DNA of 64,000 nt from Rhodobacteraceae bacterium UBA1943. GTDB lineage: Bacteria > Pseudomonadota > Alphaproteobacteria > Rhodobacterales > Rhodobacteraceae. This document shows, in pieces, positions 37,348-45,137 of this stretch. Within the stretch, counting starts at the first letter, position 1; each line of letters starts with the position of its first letter. The translations under genes and the position numbers were made by a program. The notes under the pieces are model-generated. The model did not search any database. It was not told the DNA's origin and was given only the letters and a program-made list of their open reading frames with translations. The DNA lies in the NCBI GenBank assembly GCA_002336845.1, contig DDEX01000108.1, positions 48,404-112,403 on the forward strand, in the 5' to 3' direction.

Positions 37348-37975
37348 TCTTCTGGCCACCCTGCGCGCCATGATACCTTCGGGCGTGGCGATTGCCGCGC
37401 CCGACGGCAGCGGTTTGTGGCCGGGTGAGGAGATTGGGGCAGCGGTGCCCAAACGTCTGGCCGAATTTGCCGCCGGGCGCGAGGCGGCTCGCGCGGCCAT
37501 GCGGGCCTTGGGCGCTGAACCGCGGGCCGTCCCCCGGGGCCCGGATCGCGCGCCAGTGTGGCCCGCCGGTCTGACCGGCTCCATAACGCATTGCGAGGGG
37601 GCCTGTCTGGCTGCCATGGGCAAGGCGGAAGACTGGGCTGGCTTGGGTCTTGATGCCGAACCCCTTCGCCCGTTGGAGATGGCGCTGTGGCAAAGCCTTC
37701 TGGCAGAGGGGGAAACGGTAGCCGACGCGGAGGCCGCGCTGGCCCTGTTCGTCGCGAAAGAGGCGGCCTACAAGGCGCAATACACCCTTAGCCACCAGCT
37801 TTTCGACTTTCAGACCCTGCGGGTGATCTGGAGCGGAGACCATTTCGTGGCAGCGTTCACCCGCGACATTCCGCCCTTTCCATCTGGCGCGGCTTTGTCG
37901 GGCCAGTTGGTTCGCAGCCAAGATCATCTTGCGGCCTTCGTGGCCATCGCCGCGCCGCAGAGACGAATTCCTTAG
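37340..37975 (+). CDS. 4'-phosphopantetheinyl transferase, EntD/Sfp-type
   Basis: 211 residues. The magnesium and CoA site of the family is visible: TGSITHCEGA with the conserved His, D105 in GLGLDAEP, and K140-E141 with K145 in VAKEAAYK. The enzyme converts apo carrier proteins to their holo form, here most likely the PKS ACP and the NRPS PCP. Its ATG lies eight bases inside the end of the NRPS gene, so the two are coupled. It ends the cluster. Confidence 0.92.
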   Translation: MPDLLATLRAMIPSGVAIAAPDGSGLWPGEEIGAAVPKRLAEFAAGREAARAAMRALGAEPRAVPRGPDRAPVWPAGLTGSITHCEGACLAAMGKAEDWAGLGLDAEPLRPLEMALWQSLLAEGETVADAEAALALFVAKEAAYKAQYTLSHQLFDFQTLRVIWSGDHFVAAFTRDIPPFPSGAALSGQLVRSQDHLAAFVAIAAPQRRIP

Positions 37976-37982
37976 ACTCGTT

Positions 37983-38025
37983 CCAAAGCTGCGCTATTCT
38001 GTCGCAGCACGAAACTTTGGAGGAG
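37983..38025 (+). promoter_or_regulatory. Leader that may fold over the ribosome site of the 60-residue gene
   Basis: CCAAAG-CTGCG (37983-37993) can pair with CGCAG (38003-38007) and, after a seven-base bulge, CTTTGG (38015-38020). The last two bases of the right arm belong to the Shine-Dalgarno GGAGGAG (38019-38025), so the fold could hide part of the ribosome site. Only seen as base pairing; no function is known. Confidence 0.3.
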
Positions 38026-38031
38026 TTGGCC

Positions 38032-38214
38032 GTGAACAAACTGATTGCTCTGATCTGTGTGATCAGTTGGTCGGGCTTTTGGGCGTTTGGCTATCTGGCC
38101 TTGTCAGCCAACAGTGCCGATGCCCGTCAGATGACCATGGCAGCCCTGCTGGCGGCCGTGGGGTTCCTGTCGGGAACCTTCACATACATGGCTTTGGTGC
38201 GCAGGCACCCCTGA
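38032..38214 (+). CDS. Small two-helix membrane protein of unknown function
   Basis: 60 residues with two hydrophobic stretches, about 4-24 and 36-53, joined by a short polar loop (ANSADARQ), and a basic end. The start is GTG, chosen because GGAGGAG lies six bases upstream. I do not recognise a family. It lies between the PPTase gene and the convergent fdsD gene and may belong to neither unit. Confidence 0.65.
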   Translation: MNKLIALICVISWSGFWAFGYLALSANSADARQMTMAALLAAVGFLSGTFTYMALVRRHP

Positions 38215-38217
38215 GAG

Positions 38218-38454
38218 TCAGGCGGCTTCGGCCGGGCGGCGGATTTTTGTGGCAGCCTCCACCACCAGCGGGCGCAAGCCGTTGCCACCGGCGTCCAGCA
38301 CCTCAAACAGATGGCGGCGCATCCGGGGTTCCCAGAAGTCGTTGATATGAGAGGCCAACCCTTCAAGCCCCTGATCATGGGGCTTTGATTCCATGAACTT
38401 GGCAATCTGGTTGGCCATATAGATCAGCTTGGCATGGGGCGCGTCATGCGACAT
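38218..38454 (-). CDS. fdsD: NAD-dependent formate dehydrogenase, delta subunit FdsD
   Basis: 78 residues opening with KLIYMANQIAKFM and containing HINDFWEPRMRRHL, the pattern of FdsD. The small subunit is found at the end of fds operons and is needed for an active complex, probably helping cofactor insertion, though its exact role is less clear. The start overlaps the end of fdhD by eleven bases. Last gene of the operon. Confidence 0.9.
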   Translation of the reverse strand: MSHDAPHAKLIYMANQIAKFMESKPHDQGLEGLASHINDFWEPRMRRHLFEVLDAGGNGLRPLVVEAATKIRRPAEAA

Positions 38455-39253
38455 CTGCGGCCTCCTCGGGGGCAATGCGGTGGGAATGGGTGAACACCTC
38501 GAACCGGTCGGGCCGCGCCAGACCGATCAGGGTGATGCCAGCCTTGTCGGCCATGTCCACGGCGGTGGCCGTGGGGGCCGAGGCGGCGATGATCATGGGG
38601 AAACCGGCGGCTGCCGCCTTTTGCACCATGTCGATCGAGGTACGGCAGGTCAGTACCAGCGCGCCATCGACATGCGGAACCCGGGCCAAGGCGCCGATCA
38701 GCTTGTCCAGCGCATTGTGGCGGCCGACATCCTCGCGCGCGGCAAGGATGCCCGCGCCCGGCGCCCAGAAGGCGGCTGCATGGGCTGCATGGGTGATGTC
38801 ATGCAAGGGCTGATGGTCGGTCAAGGCTGTCATTGCCGCCATGATCTGGCGGGGCGTCAGGGTGAACCCTTGTTCGGCAACAACACGCGGCTTCCTTGCC
38901 GCCTCTTCCAGACTGTCGATGCCGCACAGCCCGCAGCCAACCGGCCCGGCCATCGACCGGCGCCGCGCACGCTGCCGCGCCTCGGCGGCGTCTTTCAGCC
39001 AGATTTGCAGGTCGATGCCCAGATCGGCTTCAACCGCCTCGACGCTGTCGATTTCCTCGGGCATGGCAATGCCCTCGGTCAATGAAAAGCCATAGGCGAA
39101 GTCGGTCAGATCGGCGGGCGTCGCCATCATCACCGCCTGCGTCGATCCGTTATAGGTAATGGCCACCGCCACCTCCTCCGGCAGCTCTCGGCTGCTGTCA
39201 GAGGCGCGGCCCTGCCCGAAGGCAAGGCGCGCGAGGGGGCGGTGGGTCTTCAT
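38444..39253 (-). CDS. fdhD: Formate dehydrogenase sulfurtransferase FdhD
   Basis: 269 residues with the functional CXXC in GCGLCGID and the preceding GFSLTEG, the later REDVGRHNALDKLIG block and the closing GLARPDRFEVFTH. FdhD (FdsC in R. capsulatus) delivers sulfur to the bis-MGD cofactor before it is inserted into FdsA. The start overlaps the fdsA stop by four bases (ATGA), placing it inside the same transcript. Confidence 0.95.
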   Translation of the reverse strand: MKTHRPLARLAFGQGRASDSSRELPEEVAVAITYNGSTQAVMMATPADLTDFAYGFSLTEGIAMPEEIDSVEAVEADLGIDLQIWLKDAAEARQRARRRSMAGPVGCGLCGIDSLEEAARKPRVVAEQGFTLTPRQIMAAMTALTDHQPLHDITHAAHAAAFWAPGAGILAAREDVGRHNALDKLIGALARVPHVDGALVLTCRTSIDMVQKAAAAGFPMIIAASAPTATAVDMADKAGITLIGLARPDRFEVFTHSHRIAPEEAADVA

Positions 39254-42126
39254 TCTGCCGCCGCAATCCGGCGCGACAGGGTGGCTTGGGCGTTATATTC
39301 CTGCTGCCATTCGCTCGGCCCGTTCGAAGGCGCAACCTGCACCGCCGTCACCTTGTATTCCGGGCAGTTGGTCGCCCAATCGCTGAAATCGGTGGTGATG
39401 ACGTTGGCCTGCGTGTCGGGGTGGTGGAAGGTGGTATAGACCACGCCCGGGTTGACCTTGTCGGTGATCGTCGCGCGCAGGGTGGTTTCGCCCGACCGGC
39501 TGGCCAGACGCACCCACGACCCTTCCTTGATGCCGCGGTTTTCCGCGTCATGGGGGTGAATCTCCAGCACATCCTGATCATGCCAGGCCACGTTCGGCGT
39601 GCGACGGGTCTGCGCGCCGACGTTATACTGCGACAGGATCCGCCCGGTGGTCAGCAACAGCGGGAAGCGCGGGCCGGTCTTTTCGTCGGTCGCCACATAT
39701 TCCGTGTTGATGAACCGCCCCTTGCCGCGCACGAAACCATCAACGTGCATCAGCGGCGTGCCTTCCGGCGCCTTGTCATTGCAGGGCCATTGCACCGAGC
39801 CCATGGTTTCGATCTTTTCATAGGTCACACCCGCGAAGGACGGTGTGGTCATGGCGATTTCTTCCATGATCTGCGACGGATGGGTGTAATTCCAGTCCGC
39901 GCCCATCGCCTTGGCGAACATCTGGGTCACTTCCCAGTCGGCATAGCCCTGCTTGGGCGCCATAACCTTGCGCACCATGTTGATGCGACGCTCGGCATTG
40001 GTAAAGGTGCCGTCCTTTTCCAGGAAGGACGAGCCGGGGAAGAACACATGGGCGTAATTCGCGGTTTCGTTCAGGAACAGATCGTGGACGATGACGCATT
40101 CCATCGCCGCAAGGCCCGCCGCAACATGCTTGGTGTCGGGGTCGGATTGCAGGATGTCTTCACCCTGGCAGTAAAGGCCCTTGAACGTGCCTTCGACCGC
40201 TGCGTCCAGCATGTTGGGAATCCGCAGGCCGGGTTCCGGGTCAATCTGCACGCCCCAGGCCTTTTCAAAGATCGCGCGGACCTCGGGGCCTTTCACATGG
40301 CGATAGCCTGGCAGTTCATGCGGGAACGACCCCATGTCGCACGAACCCTGCACATTGTTCTGGCCGCGCAGCGGGTTCACGCCCACGCCCCGGCGACCGA
40401 TATTTCCGGTCAGCATGGCAAGGTTTGCAATGCCGATGACGGTGGTCGAGCCTTGGGAATGTTCCGTCACGCCCAGACCGTAATAGATCGCCGCATTGCC
40501 GCCGGTGGCATAAAGCCGTGCCGCACCACGGATTTCTTCGGCCGGAACGCCGGTCACCAGTTGCAGCGCCTCGGGCGAGTGCTGCGGATGGCTGATGAAG
40601 TCGGCATAGTCCTGGAATTCATCCCAGTCGCAGCGTTCCCGGATAAAGGCTTCGTCATACAGCTTCTCGGTCACGATCACATGGGCCAGCGCCGAAACCA
40701 CGGCCACGTTGGTGCCGGGGGTCAGGGCAAGGTGATGCGCCGCCTTGTAATGTGGGCCTTCGACCGATTCCGTGCGGCGGGGGTCCACCACGATCAGCTT
40801 CGCGCCCTTGCGCAGGCGCTTTTTCATGCGGCTGGCGAAAACCGGGTGGCCGGAATGCGGGTTGGCGCCGATGACCATGATGACATCGGCCTCTTCAACC
40901 GAGTCAAAATCCTGCGTGCCGGCCGAGGTGCCATAGGTCTGGCCCAGCCCATAGCCGGTGGGCGAATGGCAGACGCGGGCGCAGGTGTCGGTGTTGTTGT
41001 TCTGGAACACCGCGCGGGTCAGCTTTTGCACCAGATAGGTCTCTTCGTTGGTGCAACGGCTGGAGGTGATCACGCCGACCGACTTCTTGCCGTGCTTTTC
41101 GATCAGCCCTTTCATCCGGTTCGCGGCAAAGGTCATCGCCTCGTCCCACGACACTTCCTGCCAGGGGTCGTTGATACTGTCGCGGATCATCGGCTTCAGG
41201 ATGCGGTCCTGGTGGCTGGCATAGCCATAGGCGAAGCGGCCCTTGACGCAGGAATGGCCGCGGTTGGCCTTGCCGTGCTTGTAGGGGGTCATCCGCACCA
41301 GCTCATCGCCGCGCATTTCAGCCTTGAAGCTGCATCCGACGCCACAATAGGCGCAGGTGGTGATGATCGAGCGGTCGGGCGTGCCGATGTCGATCACCGA
41401 CTTTTCCTGCAAGGTTGCGGTCGGGCAGGCCTGCACACAGGCACCGCAAGACACACAGTCCGAAGCAAGGGCGTTGTCCGACTTCATCCCGAAGGAGACA
41501 CGGCTGTCAAAACCCCGGCCTTCAATGGTCAGCGCGAAGGTGCCCTGAACCTCTTCACAAGCCCGCACGCAGCGCGAGCAGACGATGCACTTCTGCGGAT
41601 CATAGCTGAAATACGGGTTGGAATCGTCGCGAGGGATATAGTTCGGGTTGGCGATACCAGAGGTGTCCTTGGCACGGAAATGGGTATCAATCGCCTCATA
41701 GCGCACATCGCGCAGGCCGACGGCGCCCGCCATATCCTGCAACTCGCAATCGCCATTGGCCGAGCAGGTCAGGCAATCCAGCGGGTGGTCGCTGATGTAA
41801 AGCTCCATCACCCCGCGGCGAAGCTGCTTCAGCTTGCCGGTCTGGGTATGCACCTTGATCCCGGGCGCAACCGGAGTGGTGCAGCTTGCCGGGGTGCCGT
41901 TGCGACCCTCGATCTCGACAAGGCACAGGCGGCAAGAACCGAAGGCATCCACGCTGTCGGTGGCGCACAGCTTCGGCACCGAAATGCCGATCTCGGCGGC
42001 GGCACGCATGATGCTGGTGCCTTCGGGAACGGTGATGTCGAACCCGTCGATGTTCAGCGTGACCATCTGCTTCGATTTGGCGGCTGGGGTGCCGAAATCG
42101 CGGTCGGGGATGATGAAGTCTTTCAT
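39250..42126 (-). CDS. fdsA: NAD-dependent formate dehydrogenase, catalytic alpha subunit FdsA
   Basis: 958 residues, the size known for R. capsulatus FdsA. In order: a 2Fe-2S ferredoxin-like domain (CATDSVDAFGSCRLC), a His/Cys cluster (HPLDCLTCSANGDC), two 4Fe-4S sites (CIVCSRCVRAC and CVSCGACVQAC), the bis-MGD-proximal 4Fe-4S (CAYCGVGC) and the molybdopterin domains. The Mo-ligand cysteine is in CARVCHSPTGYG, followed by the catalytic His. It oxidises formate to CO2 and passes electrons through the clusters to FdsB/FdsG and NAD+. Starts four bases inside the end of fdsB. Confidence 0.97.
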   Translation of the reverse strand: MKDFIIPDRDFGTPAAKSKQMVTLNIDGFDITVPEGTSIMRAAAEIGISVPKLCATDSVDAFGSCRLCLVEIEGRNGTPASCTTPVAPGIKVHTQTGKLKQLRRGVMELYISDHPLDCLTCSANGDCELQDMAGAVGLRDVRYEAIDTHFRAKDTSGIANPNYIPRDDSNPYFSYDPQKCIVCSRCVRACEEVQGTFALTIEGRGFDSRVSFGMKSDNALASDCVSCGACVQACPTATLQEKSVIDIGTPDRSIITTCAYCGVGCSFKAEMRGDELVRMTPYKHGKANRGHSCVKGRFAYGYASHQDRILKPMIRDSINDPWQEVSWDEAMTFAANRMKGLIEKHGKKSVGVITSSRCTNEETYLVQKLTRAVFQNNNTDTCARVCHSPTGYGLGQTYGTSAGTQDFDSVEEADVIMVIGANPHSGHPVFASRMKKRLRKGAKLIVVDPRRTESVEGPHYKAAHHLALTPGTNVAVVSALAHVIVTEKLYDEAFIRERCDWDEFQDYADFISHPQHSPEALQLVTGVPAEEIRGAARLYATGGNAAIYYGLGVTEHSQGSTTVIGIANLAMLTGNIGRRGVGVNPLRGQNNVQGSCDMGSFPHELPGYRHVKGPEVRAIFEKAWGVQIDPEPGLRIPNMLDAAVEGTFKGLYCQGEDILQSDPDTKHVAAGLAAMECVIVHDLFLNETANYAHVFFPGSSFLEKDGTFTNAERRINMVRKVMAPKQGYADWEVTQMFAKAMGADWNYTHPSQIMEEIAMTTPSFAGVTYEKIETMGSVQWPCNDKAPEGTPLMHVDGFVRGKGRFINTEYVATDEKTGPRFPLLLTTGRILSQYNVGAQTRRTPNVAWHDQDVLEIHPHDAENRGIKEGSWVRLASRSGETTLRATITDKVNPGVVYTTFHHPDTQANVITTDFSDWATNCPEYKVTAVQVAPSNGPSEWQQEYNAQATLSRRIAAAE

Positions 42127-43649
42127 TCCGCAGCCTCCTTGGCGCGCGCGAAGTCGTCAGGGAAATGGGTCAGGGCCGACATCACCGGGTAGGGGGTGAA
42201 CCCGCCCAGCGCGCAGAGCGAGCCCGCCTTCATGGTGTTGCACAGGTCGGTCAGCAGCGGCACGGCGCTGCTGTCGCCCCGCCCGATCCGGTCAATCGTT
42301 TCCACGCCGCGCACCGCGCCGATACGGCAGGGGGTGCATTTGCCGCAGGATTCGATGGCGCAGAATTCCATCGCGAACCGCGCCATGCCCAGCATGTCGG
42401 CGGTATCGTCGAACACGGTCAGGCCGGCATGGCCGATGAGGCCATCCTTCCCCGCGAATTCCTCATAGCCAAAGGGCGTGTCGAACAGGCTGACCGGGAA
42501 GTATGCACCCAAGGGCCCGCCCACCTGCACCGCCTTGACCGGACGGCCCGAGGCGGTGCCGCCGCCGATGCCGTTGACAATCTCGCCCAGGCTCAGACCA
42601 AAGGCGATCTCATACAGACCGCCGTGCTTGACATTCCCGGCAATCTGCAACGGGATCGTGCCGCGCGACCGGCCAAGGCCGAAGCCCTGGTAGAACGCGG
42701 CGCCCTTGGCGAAGATCACCGGGATCGAGGCCAGCGAGATCACGTTATTCACAACGGTCGGCTTGCCAAGGAAGCCTTCCAGCGCGGGCAGCGGGGGTTT
42801 GGCGCGCACGACGCCGCGCTTGCCCTCCAGGCTGTTCAGGAGGCTGGTTTCCTCGCCGCAGACATAGGCACCCGCGCCAGCGCGGACCTCCATGTCGAAC
42901 GCCGGGCCACGACCCAGGACCGAGTCGCCCAACACACCGGCCGAACGCGCAACCTGAACCGCCTTCTGCATCACCTCAATGGCGACAGGATATTCCGAAC
43001 GGATATACACGAAACCCTTGGTGGCACCGCAGGCCAGCCCGGCAATCGCCATGCCCTCGATCAGGGTGAAGGGATCACCCTCCATCAGCATCCGGTCGGC
43101 AAAGGTGGCGCTGTCGCCCTCGTCGGCATTACAGACGATGTATTTGCGGTCGGCCTTGGCCTCGGAAACGGTCTTCCACTTGATGCCGGTCGGAAAACCC
43201 GCACCCCCCCGGCCGCGCAGGCCAGAGGCCGTAACCTCGGCCACCATGTCCGGTGCAGTCATGCCAAGCGCGCGCTCCAGGCCGGCAAGGCCGCCGTGTT
43301 GGGCATAGTCTTGCAAGGACAGCGGGTCGATCACGCCGACGCGGGCAAAGGTCAGCCGCGATTGGGCCTTCATCCACGGCAGTTCTTCGGTCAGCCCCAG
43401 CGCCTTGGGGTGGCGCGCGGGTTCGCGGAACAGCGCATCGACATCGGCCACGGTCATCGGGCCATAGGCCAGACGGCCCTCGGACGTTTCCACCTCGACC
43501 AGCGGTTCCAGCCAGACCATGCCCCGGCTGCCGTTGCGCACCAGAGTGACATCAATGCCATGCGCGCGGCCATGGGCCAGAATGGCTTCGGCGACCTCAT
43601 CGGCGCCCAGGGCGACGGCGGCGGAATCAAGCGGGACGTAAACCTTCAT
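42123..43649 (-). CDS. fdsB: NAD-dependent formate dehydrogenase, beta subunit FdsB (NuoF-like)
   Basis: 508 residues. An N-terminal thioredoxin-like 2Fe-2S-domain remnant (1-110) is followed by the NuoF-type core: GLRGRGGAGFPTGIKW for FMN and NADH, CNADEGD, the GAGAYVCGEETSLLNSLEGK block and the 4Fe-4S site ESCGKCTPCRIG. It reduces NAD+ with electrons from FdsA. ATGA overlaps with both fdsG and fdsA. Confidence 0.96.
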   Translation of the reverse strand: MKVYVPLDSAAVALGADEVAEAILAHGRAHGIDVTLVRNGSRGMVWLEPLVEVETSEGRLAYGPMTVADVDALFREPARHPKALGLTEELPWMKAQSRLTFARVGVIDPLSLQDYAQHGGLAGLERALGMTAPDMVAEVTASGLRGRGGAGFPTGIKWKTVSEAKADRKYIVCNADEGDSATFADRMLMEGDPFTLIEGMAIAGLACGATKGFVYIRSEYPVAIEVMQKAVQVARSAGVLGDSVLGRGPAFDMEVRAGAGAYVCGEETSLLNSLEGKRGVVRAKPPLPALEGFLGKPTVVNNVISLASIPVIFAKGAAFYQGFGLGRSRGTIPLQIAGNVKHGGLYEIAFGLSLGEIVNGIGGGTASGRPVKAVQVGGPLGAYFPVSLFDTPFGYEEFAGKDGLIGHAGLTVFDDTADMLGMARFAMEFCAIESCGKCTPCRIGAVRGVETIDRIGRGDSSAVPLLTDLCNTMKAGSLCALGGFTPYPVMSALTHFPDDFARAKEAAE

Positions 43650-44113
43650 TTCAGACCCCCGATGATCTTGGAAAGCTTCGCCTCATCCACCCGGCCCACC
43701 AGCTTGCCATCGACAATCGCCGCCGGGCCACAGGCGCACAGGCCCAGGCAGAACACCGGTTCCAGCGTGATCTTGCCGTCGCGGGTCGTCTCATGCCACT
43801 CGATGCCCAGCTCCTTGCGGGCATGGTCGGCCACGCGGTCCGCGCCGACCGACTGGCACGATTCGGCGCGGCACAGCTTGAGCACATGGGTGCCAGCGGG
43901 CTTTTCGCGGAAATCGTGGTAAAAGCTCATCACGCCATGCACTTCGGCGCGGCTCAGGCTCAGATCCTGCGCGATGATCGGCAGCGCCTCTTGCGGCACA
44001 TGGCCGAATTCTTCCTGAATGGCGTGGAGGATCGGCAAAAGCGCGCCCTCCATCCCGCGATGGCGGGCAAGGATTTCTGCGACCCGCTCGGTGGTCTGCA
44101 CGGAATCAAGCAT
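43646..44113 (-). CDS. fdsG: NAD-dependent formate dehydrogenase, gamma subunit FdsG (NuoE-like)
   Basis: 155 residues of the 24-kDa 2Fe-2S (thioredoxin-fold) family: helical N-terminus with EEFGHVPQEALP, then the cluster cysteines in CRAESCQSVGAD and CLGLCACGPA. It is the first gene of the fds operon, preceded by AAGGG and by two ATTGAT/ATCAAT inverted repeats at 44153-44209 that are candidate binding sites for the LysR-type regulator encoded just upstream. Confidence 0.95.
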   Translation of the reverse strand: MLDSVQTTERVAEILARHRGMEGALLPILHAIQEEFGHVPQEALPIIAQDLSLSRAEVHGVMSFYHDFREKPAGTHVLKLCRAESCQSVGADRVADHARKELGIEWHETTRDGKITLEPVFCLGLCACGPAAIVDGKLVGRVDEAKLSKIIGGLK

Positions 44114-44152
44114 GTGGCGGCCCTTATGGTAGCTTGCCGCGGTGATACGCCG

Positions 44153-44170
44153 ATTGATATGGAAATCAAT
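44153..44170. promoter_or_regulatory. Inverted repeat ATTGAT-N6-ATCAAT upstream of fdsG
   Basis: A perfect six-base inverted repeat 40 bases before the fdsG start. It shares its half-site with the second repeat at 44185-44209. The place and dyad form fit a site for the LysR-type regulator next door, although the spacing is not the textbook T-N11-A. Confidence 0.55.
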
Positions 44171-44184
44171 ATGGACTTCCCGTT

Positions 44185-44209
44185 GATTGATAGGTTTTCC
44201 CTATCAATC
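44185..44209. promoter_or_regulatory. Ten-base inverted repeat overlapping the 3' end of lysR
   Basis: GATTGATAGG (44185-44194) and CCTATCAATC (44200-44209) pair perfectly around TTTTC. The right arm contains the last codons and stop of the LysR-type gene. It can be read as a regulator site for fdsG, because it repeats the ATTGAT/ATCAAT half-sites of the neighbouring dyad, or as a hairpin ending the lysR transcript. Confidence 0.55.
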
Positions 44210-45097
44210 CCGCCTGGCCTTGGCGGCAAAGCGGTTGGCTTCGTCGATCAACGCCGACAATAGCGGCGTCTGCGGGTCGCGCTTGGGGTTCACAAGGCCC
44301 ACCAGATGCTCTGCCTCGGGGTCCACGATGGGAATGGCGTGCAGCCCATCATCGACGAAAATCTCTGCCAGACGTTTGGGTACGATGCTGGACCACTGCC
44401 CCGAGCGGACATGCGCGATCAGCGCGATGGTCGAGTTCGACTCGACCGTCGCCTGAACCCGCGCCCCGGCGGCGGCCAGATGGCGGTTGACGATGCGTCG
44501 GTTCTGCATGTCGGCTGTCAGAAGGCACAGGGTTTCCTGCGCGACCTCAGCCCATGTTACCGTGGGGCGCTGGAATAACGACGAGGCGGCCGTGCAGAGA
44601 AAGCGGTAGAATTCATTATACAAAGGGGTCTGCGTCACCCGGCCCAACGGTTCGTTATCAAGGTAGGTGATCCCTGCATCCAGTTCCAGGCTTTCCAGCC
44701 CGTCCAGGATTTCGACCGAGGTGCGCGACAGGATGGTCAGTTGTACATTCGGGTGACGCTGGGCAAAGGGCGCGGTCAGACTTGCGATCATCGGCAGGGC
44801 GGTGGGAATGACACCGATCCGCAGGTTGCCCGACAGGCCCGAATGTACACTGCGCATTTCATCCCGAAGGGCGCGCACATCGCCCACGATCCGCCGCGCC
44901 CAGTCCAGCACGCGCTGCCCCTCGGGAGTCAGGCCCTGAAAGCGCGAACCGCGATAGACCAGTTGTACGCCCAGTTGATCCTCCAACTGGCGGATGGCCG
45001 AGGACAGGCTGGGCTGTGTTACGCCGCAGGCTTCGGCCGCACGACCGAAATGGCGTTCGTTGGCCAAGGCGATGAACATTTCCAGCCGGTCGATCAT
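44204..45097 (-). CDS. LysR-type transcriptional regulator, probable regulator of fds
   Basis: 297 residues: winged helix-turn-helix at 1-60 (HFGRAAEACGVTQPSLSSAI) and a periplasmic-binding-protein-like effector domain (about 90-295). In Cupriavidus necator a LysR-type FdsR controls the fds genes, and this gene lies immediately upstream of fdsG in the same direction, so a similar role is likely. Start at ATG 45097, where the helix-turn-helix begins; an upstream in-frame start adds 28 unrelated residues. Confidence 0.9.
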   Translation of the reverse strand: MIDRLEMFIALANERHFGRAAEACGVTQPSLSSAIRQLEDQLGVQLVYRGSRFQGLTPEGQRVLDWARRIVGDVRALRDEMRSVHSGLSGNLRIGVIPTALPMIASLTAPFAQRHPNVQLTILSRTSVEILDGLESLELDAGITYLDNEPLGRVTQTPLYNEFYRFLCTAASSLFQRPTVTWAEVAQETLCLLTADMQNRRIVNRHLAAAGARVQATVESNSTIALIAHVRSGQWSSIVPKRLAEIFVDDGLHAIPIVDPEAEHLVGLVNPKRDPQTPLLSALIDEANRFAAKARRD

Positions 45098-45137
45098 GCC
45101 GGGCAGGGTGAAGCGACAGGCCGTCGATGGCAAGCCG

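Noticed and set aside
34261..37623. Open frame of 1120 codons on the minus strand, antisense to the NRPS and PPTase genes
   Set aside because: Same G/C effect; no domain, no ribosome site, and it crosses two well-supported sense genes.
25392..37975. Siderophore biosynthesis as the role of the PKS/NRPS unit
   Set aside because: Considered because LLM-containing NRPSs occur near siderophore genes in Agrobacterium, but there is no TonB receptor, siderophore esterase, salicylate/DHB gene, ornithine hydroxylase or Fur-like box nearby.
39286..42192. Open frame of 968 codons on the plus strand, antisense to fdsA
   Set aside because: The sense strand encodes all Fe-S and molybdenum motifs of FdsA; the antisense product has none.
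42165..43922. Open frame of 585 codons on the plus strand, antisense to fdsB and fdsG
   Set aside because: Covers two certain genes and has His/Arg/Gln-rich low-information sequence.
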